A program made the translations under genes and the position numbers. 64,000 nt of DNA, taken from positions 1 through 64,000 of the forward strand of contig JAUIFV010000004.1 of NCBI GenBank assembly GCA_030430155.1, read 5' to 3'. The DNA comes from Gammaproteobacteria bacterium (lineage in GTDB: Bacteria; Pseudomonadota; Gammaproteobacteria; Xanthomonadales; SZUA-5). Shown here piece after piece: positions 1-7,069 of this stretch (position 1 is its first letter; each line of letters starts with the position of its first letter). Below the pieces are notes generated by a model. That model was not told the origin of the DNA. It saw only the letters and a program-made list of their open reading frames with translations, and did not search any database.

Positions 1-125
1 CTGGGAAGCCGCGGTGACACCGGCATAGCCGACCGATCACCGCCGGACCCAACCGCCGGATGCGGACCCGCATGTCCGGTGGTGTGGAAGGGCCGTGGGG
101 CGAAATCCCCACGGCCCCATCCGAT
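1..125 (+). mobile_element. 3' end of a group II (class C-like) intron: domains V and VI
   Basis: The sequence folds as a catalytic domain V. A proximal 8-bp stem pairs 53-60 with 75-82 and contains the triad C54-G55-C56 facing G79-T80-G81, with a central G-T wobble. A 2-nt bulge (73-74) follows, then a distal stem 61-64/69-72 closed by a tetraloop (65-68). Domain VI is a 10-bp stem, 91-100 with 107-116, with unpaired A88-A89 at its base. The intron would end in AT at about 124-125. A CGC triad (rather than AGC) is typical of group IIC introns. The reverse transcriptase/maturase would lie upstream, off the window. Confidence 0.82.
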
Positions 126-237
126 CAAAGCGTGAGCCCGCCGAAACGGCTCGTCACCGCTACTCCGGTTCGTAATCGCTTTGGCGGTTCGTGCCGTCCC
201 TGTGCCATGCGAGCCTGAGGCTCGCCCTTCAGCTTGA

Positions 238-323
238 GTAGGATGTGGTGAGCGGAGCGAACCGCATCGATCGCGATACGGATACCACCATTGATGCGGT
301 TCGCTCCGCTCACCACATCCTAC
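238..323. repeat. perfect 30-bp inverted repeat (hairpin)
   Basis: Positions 238-267 and 294-323 are exact reverse complements (30 bp) around a 26-nt loop. The arm begins GTAGGATGTGGTGAGCGGAG. It lies downstream of the minus-strand GNAT gene and between it and the intron end, so it may also act as a transcription terminator. A single related arm occurs at 60395-60423. The gap 126-341 holds no gene that I can support. Confidence 0.9.
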
Positions 324-341
324 GGGGATCGGCTGTCTTGG

Positions 342-911
342 CTAGGGCGCGCCCTTCAACCACCCAAGCAGCACCGAATCCTGGATCTCCCCGGCGACCC
401 GGTAGCGTGCCCTGAGCAATCCTTCGCGCACGAAACCCAGCTTCTCCAGCAGGCGCAGCGAAGGCGCATTGCGCGGATCCACATCGGCCTCCAGTCGCGC
501 CAGGTTCAGGTCGTCGACGGCGTGCGCAATCAGCCTCCGCACCGCCTCGCCGGCATAGCCTTGACCCTGCCAGGCGCTGCCCAGGGCGAATCCGATCTCG
601 GCGCGGCGATGCTGCGCTTCCAGTCTATACAGCGTGCAGGTGCCGATGATTTGATCGCTGTGCTCCAGCGCGATCCCCCACTGATACAGCTGGCGGTCGG
701 CGTAGAGCTGCCAGATCTGCTCCAGCAGGGCCTGTGCGGCGTCCATCGAGGTCAGCGCCGGCGAACTCCAGTAGCGCATCACCGCCGGGTCGGAGAACAC
801 CGTATACAGGGCATCCCGGTCGGACTGGCGCAGCCAGCGCAGGCACAGCCGCTGCGCTTGCAGGGTCGGCAGCTGCGCCGACCCCGGGTAGGGATCGGCG
901 GTTGTACTCAT
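342..911 (-). CDS. GNAT family N-acetyltransferase, RimJ/RimL type
   Basis: This 189-aa protein has the RimJ/RimL-type GNAT fold expected to transfer acetyl from acetyl-CoA to a protein N-terminus or small amine. The N-terminal segment (about 18-30, QAQRLCLRWLRQSD) matches the usual start of the family. The acetyl-CoA pyrophosphate loop is QGQGYAGE near residues 114-121, and the C-terminal signature NAPSLRLLEKLGF follows. Its ATG overlaps the stop of the upstream ABC permease by 4 nt (ATGA), so it is the last gene of that operon. The substrate cannot be read from the sequence; a link to the exporter is only positional. Confidence 0.85.
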   Translation of the reverse strand: MSTTADPYPGSAQLPTLQAQRLCLRWLRQSDRDALYTVFSDPAVMRYWSSPALTSMDAAQALLEQIWQLYADRQLYQWGIALEHSDQIIGTCTLYRLEAQHRRAEIGFALGSAWQGQGYAGEAVRRLIAHAVDDLNLARLEADVDPRNAPSLRLLEKLGFVREGLLRARYRVAGEIQDSVLLGWLKGAP

Positions 912-2071
912 GCGCCGCGCAGGGCTACGGTCACCGGCAGGCGAGCGGCGCGGATGGCCGGCAGCAATCCGCCCAAAAAGCCGAGGATGAGGGCCATGAT
1001 CAAACCCAGCAGCATCAAATCCGGGGTGACCTGGAATTCGAAGGCGACCTGGGTGAAGCCCTGGCCCAGGGTCGAGGCGGTGTAGCCGTTGAACAGCAGC
1101 CAGCTGACCGCGGCACCAATCACCCCGCCGAGCAGGGCCAGGGCGACCGCCTCGGCGACTACCGATACCACCACCGCCATGCTGCCAAAGCCGATCGCGC
1201 GCAGGGTGGCAATCTCGGTGGTGCGGGTAGAGACCGCCGCGTACATGGTGTTCAGCGCAGCAAACAGCGCGCCCAGTCCCATGATCACCCCGACCACGCC
1301 AGCGAGGATGCCAATCAATCGTTTGAACTGGCCGCTCTGGCCGCTGTAGTAGTCACGTTCACGCTTGACGTCGACGTTGACCCGCGGGTCTTCCTTCAGC
1401 GCCGAAGCGAAGGCGTCGAAACCGTCCGCCGATTCCAGCTGCACCAGCACCGAAGAAGTGCCGGTGCGGCCGAAGGCGGTTTGCGCGGTGGCCAGATCAG
1501 CCCACAGCTCGCTGTCGTGCGAATCGCCAGTCTCAAACACCCCTACGACCTCCCAGTCACCGCCTCTAAAGCGCATGTTGGAGCCGATGGAGACACCCTC
1601 GAAGGAGGCCAGCGCATCCTTGCCGACGATCACCTCCTGCAGCCCAGGTTCGAACTTGCGGCCGTCGACGATGCGGAATTCCGGGCGGATATCGAAGCCC
1701 GTTTGCTCGACGGCGCGCAGGGTCACGTTGAAGGAACCGCCGCGCGCTTTGGAGGCAAACTCGGTGATCACGATCATTTCCGCCGAACTGGTCAGCGTGC
1801 CGCTTTCGCCGCGAGTGTCCTTGATCGCCTGCACATTGTCCGAAGAGAGCCCGGAGTTGAGCTCGGCGCTGGAGCCGCCGCGCAATACGATGGCGCGGTC
1901 GTCGCGGCCGGTGTTGCCCAGGGTGGACTCAAAGCCCTTGGACATAGCCAGCAGCGCGGTGAGCACGCCGACCACCCCGGCGATGCCGATGACGATGACC
2001 AGACTGGACCCCAAGCGCCCGCCCAGACTGCGCAGATTCAGCGCGGTGACCGCAAAAATTTGATTGAGCAT
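908..2071 (-). CDS. ABC transporter permease, FtsX/MacB type (second copy)
   Basis: This 387-aa inner-membrane permease has one N-terminal membrane segment (about 18-40), a periplasmic MacB-like core (about 50-240) and three C-terminal membrane segments (about 255-285, 300-330, 345-380). This is the classic FtsX/MacB topology, and the SNTMYAAV-like stretch and TTEIATLRAIGF coupling motif are typical. It lies 13 bp after the other permease, so ATPase and both permeases probably form one heterodimeric exporter of the MacB/LolCDE superfamily (lipoprotein, peptide or drug export). The substrate is not identifiable. The stop overlaps the GNAT start. Confidence 0.9.
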   Translation of the reverse strand: MLNQIFAVTALNLRSLGGRLGSSLVIVIGIAGVVGVLTALLAMSKGFESTLGNTGRDDRAIVLRGGSSAELNSGLSSDNVQAIKDTRGESGTLTSSAEMIVITEFASKARGGSFNVTLRAVEQTGFDIRPEFRIVDGRKFEPGLQEVIVGKDALASFEGVSIGSNMRFRGGDWEVVGVFETGDSHDSELWADLATAQTAFGRTGTSSVLVQLESADGFDAFASALKEDPRVNVDVKRERDYYSGQSGQFKRLIGILAGVVGVIMGLGALFAALNTMYAAVSTRTTEIATLRAIGFGSMAVVVSVVAEAVALALLGGVIGAAVSWLLFNGYTASTLGQGFTQVAFEFQVTPDLMLLGLIMALILGFLGGLLPAIRAARLPVTVALRGA

Positions 2072-2084
2072 CGCTTATCGCTCC

Positions 2085-3236
2085 TTATCGTCCGGCCAAG
2101 GCATCAACGATCTTCAGCCGCCGTGCCCGCCACGCCGGCGGCAGACCGACCAGCAGCGACAGAACGATCACGCTGACCAGCGCGTAGGCCCAGACCTGAA
2201 GATTGACTACGCTGCCCGAGCCGCCGAGAAAACCCACCATTCCCATGCCCAGCACGGTGGCGACGGCCATACCCAGCAGCGCGCCGATACCGATCAGCAC
2301 AAATGATTCGGCCAGCACCAGCATCTGCACCGTGCCGTCGGTAAAGCCCAGGGTCTTCAGCACCGCCAACTGCGGGATGCGTTCACGCACCGACTGCGCC
2401 ATCGTGTTGCCGGTGAGCAGCAGAATGGTGAAGAACACCGCGCCGAGGATGGAGCTGACGATCAGATTGATGTCGCCCAGCTGGCGCACGAAATTCAGAT
2501 TGAACTCCTGCTCGGACTGCGATTTGGTCTCGTCGGTGGAGTTCTGGAACATCTGATCGATTTCCTTGGATACCCGCTCGGCGTCCTTGGGATCGCCCAA
2601 TCGGCTGACATAGATACCGGCGCCGCCCTTGCCGAACTGACGCTCCTCATCGAAGTAGTCGAAGTTCAGATAGGCCAGCTGCGGCTGGGTGGCCGGATCG
2701 GAACTGTCAAAGATGCCGACCACGTCCAGCGCCCAGCTCATATTGCCGTCGGACTGCGGCCAGATATTCGACGACAGCGGCACCTTGTCACCGACCTTCC
2801 AGTCGTACTGGTCAGCCAGCGTCTTGCCGACGATCATTCCGGTGCGGGTGTTGGCAAAGGCGTCCCACTGCTCGCTGGGCAACTCCCATTCGGTGATCAC
2901 CTGGCGCAATCGCCGCGGATCCACGGCGAAAGCCACCATCTGCCGGTTTGGCTCCTGGTAGTACGCCCCGAACCACTGCTGATACATCACCGCTTCGATG
3001 CCGTCGACCGCTTCGATCTGTGGCAGTAGACGCAACGGCAGTGCCGAAGTGAAGGACACCCGGGCCTGGGTGACGATGCGTGAGGCGCCCTCGATGGAGG
3101 TGCCGCGATTGAAGGCCACATTCACTGCCTGCAGCAGTCCGAACAGCAAAAAGGCCATCAGCAGCGAGAGCATGGTCAGGATGGTGCGGGTCTTCTTCGC
3201 AAACAGCTGCGAGAGGACCAGACGGAAGTATTTCAT
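2085..3236 (-). CDS. ABC transporter permease, FtsX/MacB type (first copy)
   Basis: This 383-aa protein has the same topology as its neighbour: N-terminal membrane segment at about 15-40, a periplasmic domain of about 220 residues, then three membrane segments in the last 130 residues. The motif RIPQLAVLKTLGF before the penultimate segment is the conserved FtsX coupling region. A strong ribosome binding site (GGAGGTG) sits 5 nt before the ATG and directly abuts a CAGGGCN heptamer array. The two permeases are divergent in sequence and so are a pair rather than a recent duplication. Expected to work with the ATPase at 3319-4008. Confidence 0.9.
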   Translation of the reverse strand: MKYFRLVLSQLFAKKTRTILTMLSLLMAFLLFGLLQAVNVAFNRGTSIEGASRIVTQARVSFTSALPLRLLPQIEAVDGIEAVMYQQWFGAYYQEPNRQMVAFAVDPRRLRQVITEWELPSEQWDAFANTRTGMIVGKTLADQYDWKVGDKVPLSSNIWPQSDGNMSWALDVVGIFDSSDPATQPQLAYLNFDYFDEERQFGKGGAGIYVSRLGDPKDAERVSKEIDQMFQNSTDETKSQSEQEFNLNFVRQLGDINLIVSSILGAVFFTILLLTGNTMAQSVRERIPQLAVLKTLGFTDGTVQMLVLAESFVLIGIGALLGMAVATVLGMGMVGFLGGSGSVVNLQVWAYALVSVIVLSLLVGLPPAWRARRLKIVDALAGR

Positions 3237-3245
3237 TGTGCACCT

Positions 3246-3286
3246 CCAGGGCTCAGGGCCCAGGGCTCAGGGCACAGGGCCCAGAA
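3246..3286. repeat. CAGGGCN heptamer array
   Basis: Five to six tandem 7-nt units of the form CAGGGC followed by C, T or A lie between the ABC ATPase and permease genes and end next to the permease ribosome binding site. The same unit recurs at 4128-4266, 4846-4876, 11336-11407 and 44103-44226. Confidence 0.85.
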
Positions 3287-3318
3287 AAGCGGGTTCATGC
3301 GGGCGGAGGCAGGCATGC

Positions 3319-4008
3319 TCAGGCTCCCGGTTCGTCGACCAGCTGGCCCTTGTCCAGATGCAGGGTGCGCTTGGCGTACTCGGCGGCCTTGGGATCATGG
3401 GTGACCATGACGATGGTTTTGCCCAGCTCGGTGTTCAGCGTCTGCAGCAGGGAGAGGATCTCGTCGGCGGTCTTGCGGTCCAGATCGCCGGTGGGCTCGT
3501 CGCAGACCAGCAGGGTGGGATCGGCGACGATGGCGCGGGCGATGGCCACGCGCTGCTCCTGACCGCCGGACAGCTCGTTGGGCTTGTGGCCGGCGCGATC
3601 GGCCAGACCGACCAGCTTCAGCGCCACTTCCACTCGGCGTTTGCGATCGCCGGCCGACAGCGCGGTCAGCAGCAGCGGCAGTTCCACATTGCGCGCTGCG
3701 GTCAATACCGGCATCAGGTTGTAGAACTGGAACACGAAGCCCACGTGCTCGGCGCGCCAGGCGGCCAAGGCCTTGCTGGAGAGCTGGTCGATGCGCTTGT
3801 CGCCGATCCGAATCTCGCCGCTGCTGGGGTTGTCCAGCCCGCCGATCAGATTGAGCAGGGTGGTCTTGCCCGAACCCGAGGGGCCCATCAGGGCGACGAA
3901 ATCACCTTTGGGGATGTCCAGGTCCAGCTGCTGCAGCACCTCGATCTTTTCCGGTCCGCGGGTGTAGGTCTTGGAAAGCGCGCGGCACTGAATCAACGTC
4001 TCGCTCAT
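3319..4008 (-). CDS. ABC transporter ATP-binding protein, MacB/LolD type
   Basis: This 229-aa ATPase powers the exporter with the two downstream FtsX-type permeases. Walker A is GPSGSGKTTLL (about residues 42-52), the signature is LSGGQEQRVAIARA (about 146), and Walker B LLVCDEPTGDLD (about 170) is followed by the H-loop MVTHDP. The length and the EPTGDLD form are those of the LolD/MacB-N/FtsE group. It is the first gene of a four-gene minus-strand operon (ATPase, permease, permease, GNAT). No periplasmic adaptor is adjacent, so a simple LolCDE-like or peptide exporter is as likely as a tripartite MacAB pump. Confidence 0.93.
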   Translation of the reverse strand: MSETLIQCRALSKTYTRGPEKIEVLQQLDLDIPKGDFVALMGPSGSGKTTLLNLIGGLDNPSSGEIRIGDKRIDQLSSKALAAWRAEHVGFVFQFYNLMPVLTAARNVELPLLLTALSAGDRKRRVEVALKLVGLADRAGHKPNELSGGQEQRVAIARAIVADPTLLVCDEPTGDLDRKTADEILSLLQTLNTELGKTIVMVTHDPKAAEYAKRTLHLDKGQLVDEPGA

Positions 4009-4127
4009 GGCGGCCCTTCGTTTGCTGATGGCTACAGGTTGCCAATGATACGCAGGGCAGGTGACGGCTTTGAGGTGCCAACTGTCACCTAGCGGGCCTG
4101 ACGGGTCGGGAAGGGCCTCGTTGGAGA

Positions 4128-4266
4128 AGGGCCCAGGGCCCAGGGCCCAGGAGATCGAGCGCGGCGGGGGATCCGGCTTTTGGTCGGCTCACGGGAATCG
4201 CGGCCTGCGAAAGCGCAGCATGCCCGACGCTCTTCTGGGCCCTGAGCCCTAAACCCTGGGCCCTCG
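4128..4266. repeat. inverted pair of CAGGGCN heptamer arrays
   Basis: The left array (4128-4151) reads GGGCCCAGGGCCCAGG and the right array (4234-4266) is in the opposite orientation (CCTGGGCCCTGAGCCC), so the pair can fold into a long GC-rich hairpin. It fills most of the gap between the MobA-like gene and the ABC ATPase gene, where a terminator and a promoter would be expected. No gene was seen in 4009-4273. Confidence 0.8.
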
Positions 4267-4273
4267 ACCTTCG

Positions 4274-4912
4274 CTATCCAAGGTGGTGTAGATCCTCCGA
4301 ACTGTCGATATCCACCGCCAGCATGTCATTGCGCACGCAAACCAGATCGGGCTCGGCGCGCAGCCATTCGCGTGCGCCCTGATCGCCGTCCAATGTGCGC
4401 AGACGATCTCGCCAGCTGCATGGCAGCAGCGCTGGAATACCGACCGCCCCAGCGTAGGCCGAGGCTACCGGCCGTTCCGGCTGCTGGCGCCAAAGGCTGA
4501 CCAGCGCCTGCAGATGCGCCGCATCCAGGTAGGGCAGGTCCACGCTCAATACCAGATAGCCCTTGAGATGGTCAGCCACGGCCCGCGCCGCAGCGCGCAG
4601 TGAAACCCCCATGCCGCCCGGCGGGGCCTGCACCAGCTGGGGTTCGAGCTTCAGGCCGGTGGGAAGCGGCCGCTGGTCGCCCCTGGCGCGCACCAGCAGC
4701 AGCTGTTCGGGTCCGGTCTCGGCGGCCAGCCGCAGCGCCCGCCGCTCCAAATCCTCGCCGTCCAGCAGCAGCGCCTGCTTGGGCTGCCCCAGCCGAGCAG
4801 AAAGACCCGCGGCAAGCACAATCGCCGCATGTGGCGATGAATTCCCCTGGGCCCTGGGCCCTGAGCCCTGTGCCCTCTTTCGATCAATCCCCATCTCGCC
4901 AACCCGACCCAT
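4274..4912 (-). CDS. MobA/MocA-like molybdenum cofactor nucleotidyltransferase
   Basis: This NTP-transferase-like protein (212 aa from the chosen start) has the nucleotide-binding motif AAIVLAAGLSARLGQPKQ and the metal-binding LVLSVDLPYLDA. It belongs to the MobA/MocA family that attaches CMP or GMP to molybdopterin. The neighbouring XdhC-like gene supports a role in maturing xanthine-dehydrogenase-family enzymes. I chose the ATG at 4912 because it overlaps the XdhC stop (TGATG). A TTG at 4927 and an ATG at 4894 are alternatives. All three starts lie upstream of a CAGGGCN heptamer array, which is therefore translated (RAQGSGPRAQG) just before the Rossmann motif, an unusual N-terminal extension. 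Confidence 0.82.
   Translation of the reverse strand: MGRVGEMGIDRKRAQGSGPRAQGNSSPHAAIVLAAGLSARLGQPKQALLLDGEDLERRALRLAAETGPEQLLLVRARGDQRPLPTGLKLEPQLVQAPPGGMGVSLRAAARAVADHLKGYLVLSVDLPYLDAAHLQALVSLWRQQPERPVASAYAGAVGIPALLPCSWRDRLRTLDGDQGAREWLRAEPDLVCVRNDMLAVDIDSSEDLHHLG
4846..4876. repeat. CAGGGCN heptamer array inside the MobA-like coding region
   Basis: Four tandem CCCTGNG/CCCTGGG-type units lie within the 5' part of the MobA-like gene, after every plausible start codon and before the conserved nucleotide-binding motif. They keep the reading frame open and encode Arg/Ala/Gln/Gly-rich residues. Confidence 0.8.
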
Positions 4913-5919
4913 CAACTGCGCCAACAAAACGCCTGATGCAACCCCGCGCTGATCGACATCGCCAGCGCCTCGGGTCCGTCGCCGCCCAGATTCAGGCCCA
5001 CCGGGGCGTGCAATCGATCATGCAGCGCATCGGCCAGTGGCCCGAGGTCACCGAGCAGCGCTTCGCGGCGCAGTTTCGGACCGAGCAGGCCGATCCAAGG
5101 CACCGGGCTGACCGCGAGCAGGCGCAGCGCGGCGAGATCTTCGGCGTATAGATGACTCATGCAGATCACCGCGTCGAACTCGCTCAGCTGGACCTGGGGC
5201 GGACCCTGGCCGGGGCGCGCCTCGATGACCTGGTCGGCCTGATCCAGACGGGAGCCGAGGAAGCGCCCGCGGTGCTCGACGACGACGCTGTGCCAGCCCA
5301 AGGTGGCGGCGATGCGCAGCAGCGGCGGTACTTCCGGTCCGCCGCCCAGCAGCAGCACTCGCGGTGACGGCGGCAGGCGCAGCCGTACCGTCTTGCCGCC
5401 GGGATCGAAGTCGCCGTCGGCGCTGCCGGTCCAACGCTGGGACTGGCCGCTATAGCGTGCCGTCCCCGCGCCCAATCCGGGTTCATTGAGCTGCAGCTGC
5501 AGTTCGATGGTCGCGTGCAGCGCATCGGCCTGGCACAGCGCCTCGAGCAGCGGATGCGGGTGCGCCGAACGACTCGGCCAGAGCAGGATCTCAATCTGGC
5601 CGCGGCATCCGGACTGCGAGCCAAACAGCAGATCGTCATCATCGGTGGTGTCCAGCAGCAGTCGGCGTGGCCGGCGCTGGGACAGGCAGCCGCGCGCCTG
5701 TTCAGCGATCTCGGCGTCCAGACAGCCGCCGCTGAGGCTGCCCGAGAGGCCGCCTTGGGCGTCAAACAGCGCCATTGCGCCGGGCTTGCGATAGGACGAA
5801 CCCAGACTGTCCACCGCCATCGCCAGCACGCAGTCGTCGCCGCATTGCGTCCAGGCGGCGAGCAGTGCGCGGCGATGGGACTGGCTGGGCGCGGTTCGGA
5901 TCAAGGCGGCGGGTTCCAC
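4912..5919 (-). CDS. XdhC/CoxI family molybdoenzyme maturation factor
   Basis: This 335-aa protein matches XdhC, which binds molybdenum cofactor and helps insert its sulfurated form into xanthine dehydrogenase-type enzymes. The N-terminal XdhC/CoxI domain has GSSYRKPGAMALF (about 42-54) and SGSLSGGCLDAEI. The C-terminal Rossmann part has RVLLLGGGPEVPPL and ends GDGPEALAMSISA. The chosen start is a GTG. It is followed directly by the MobA-like gene. No molybdenum hydroxylase genes occur in this window, so the client enzyme must be encoded elsewhere. Confidence 0.9.
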   Translation of the reverse strand: MEPAALIRTAPSQSHRRALLAAWTQCGDDCVLAMAVDSLGSSYRKPGAMALFDAQGGLSGSLSGGCLDAEIAEQARGCLSQRRPRRLLLDTTDDDDLLFGSQSGCRGQIEILLWPSRSAHPHPLLEALCQADALHATIELQLQLNEPGLGAGTARYSGQSQRWTGSADGDFDPGGKTVRLRLPPSPRVLLLGGGPEVPPLLRIAATLGWHSVVVEHRGRFLGSRLDQADQVIEARPGQGPPQVQLSEFDAVICMSHLYAEDLAALRLLAVSPVPWIGLLGPKLRREALLGDLGPLADALHDRLHAPVGLNLGGDGPEALAMSISAGLHQAFCWRS

Positions 5920-6067
5920 TGACGATCACACATTGTCGCCGTGCCGGGGCTGCGATCTCATGGGCCAAACGGCCCAGGCTATGCTGATTCGGGGAAACTG
6001 CCTCGCGCATGCTGAGCTTCGTGCAAGCGTTGAGCATCGAAGGAATCCCGCCGATGGCCGTGCATCC

Positions 6068-6164
6068 GTAGGGTGGGCAAAGCGAAGCGTGCCCGCCATC
6101 GATACCTTGGCGAAGGCGAATTCAGCCCAAGAGCGTCGTGCACGCTGCGCTTTGCACGACCTAC
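6068..6164. repeat. GGGCAAAGCG palindromic repeats in the 5920-6229 gap
   Basis: Two related palindromic units lie at 6068-6097 (GTAGGGTGGGCAAAGCGAAG, continuing to GCCCGCC) and, inverted, at 6135-6164 (core CACGCTGCGCTTTGCACG, ending CCTAC). The same family recurs at 43961-44046. The rest of this 310-bp gap, between the start of the XdhC-like gene and the end of radC, shows no supportable gene. Confidence 0.8.
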
Positions 6165-6229
6165 GAAGGCGTCAAACCCATGGCGCGCGGCGCGCTTTGC
6201 TTTTTCCCTCTTGCCCAGCCAGCCGCGCA

Positions 6230-6949
6230 TCAACTGCTCGGCGCCGCGTAGAGGCCGCGTTCGGCCAGCGACACCGGTTCGCCGTCGCCAACCACGAAGT
6301 GATCCAGCAGGCGCACATCGATCAGCGCCAGCGCCTGACCCAGTCGCCGGGTCAGGGCCACATCCTGGCGGCTGGGTTCGGCAACGCCGGACGGATGGTT
6401 GTGGGCGACGATCAGCGCCGCAGCGTGCAGCTGCAGGGCGCGCCTGGCGACCTCGCGCGGGTGCACCGTGGCCCCGTCGATGGTGCCGCGGAAGAGCTCT
6501 TCGCAGGCGATCACCCGATGCCGGGTGTCCAGAAACAGTGCGACGAAGACCTCGTGGCCGAGGCCGCGCAGGCGCCGCTGCAGGCAGCGCGCGGCGCTGG
6601 CCGGATCGGTGAGCTCGGCGCCGCGTTCCAGGACGCTGGCGTCAATCCGTCGACCCAGCTCGACCGCGGCGAGCAACAGCGCACTCTTGGCCGGGCCGAT
6701 GCCGCGCTCGGCGCAGATCTGATTGGGGTCGGCGCTGGCCAGGGCACGCAGGCTGCCGAGCCGCTCTAGCAGCGCACGGGCCACGCTCAGCGCGTCACGG
6801 CCGCGTTCGCCGCTGCCCAGGAACAGGGCGATCAGCTCGGCGTCGCCCAGCACGCCCGGGCCCTGCCGCAGCAATCGTTCGCGCGGGCGGTCGGCGACCG
6901 CCCACTGATGAATGGGGCGGTGCGCAGCCAACGGCGTCGTGTCGGACAT
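6230..6949 (-). CDS. radC: RadC family JAB-domain protein (UPF0758)
   Basis: This 239-aa protein has the RadC architecture: an N-terminal helix-hairpin-helix region (ERGIGPAKSALLLAAVELGRR-like, about 85-105) and a C-terminal MPN/JAB metalloprotease-like domain with the JAMM motif AHNHPSGVAEPSRQD (H-x-H with the distal Asp) and an upstream catalytic Glu in FRGTIDG context. Its cellular role is uncertain despite the historic DNA-repair name. It is divergent from coaBC across a 120-bp gap, the order usual in Xanthomonadales. Confidence 0.95.
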   Translation of the reverse strand: MSDTTPLAAHRPIHQWAVADRPRERLLRQGPGVLGDAELIALFLGSGERGRDALSVARALLERLGSLRALASADPNQICAERGIGPAKSALLLAAVELGRRIDASVLERGAELTDPASAARCLQRRLRGLGHEVFVALFLDTRHRVIACEELFRGTIDGATVHPREVARRALQLHAAALIVAHNHPSGVAEPSRQDVALTRRLGQALALIDVRLLDHFVVGDGEPVSLAERGLYAAPSS

Positions 6950-7069
6950 GGCGGTGGCGGTTCCTGAATGGGGTAGGTCAAAGCTACCGCGCCAGCCGGC
7001 GTCGCGCTGTCAGCAAAATGCGCGCTGTCTTGTAAGATTCTTGCTCGCATTGGTGTAGGAATTTTCCTC

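Noticed and set aside
734-2176. Open frame of 480 codons on the plus strand
   Set aside because: It is antisense to a clear ABC permease and the GNAT gene, has a biased His/Arg/Gln-rich composition and no family motifs; a shadow of GC-rich codon usage.
5979-6233. 84-codon minus-strand frame upstream of radC's end
   Set aside because: It runs through two palindromic repeats and has no ribosome site or homology.
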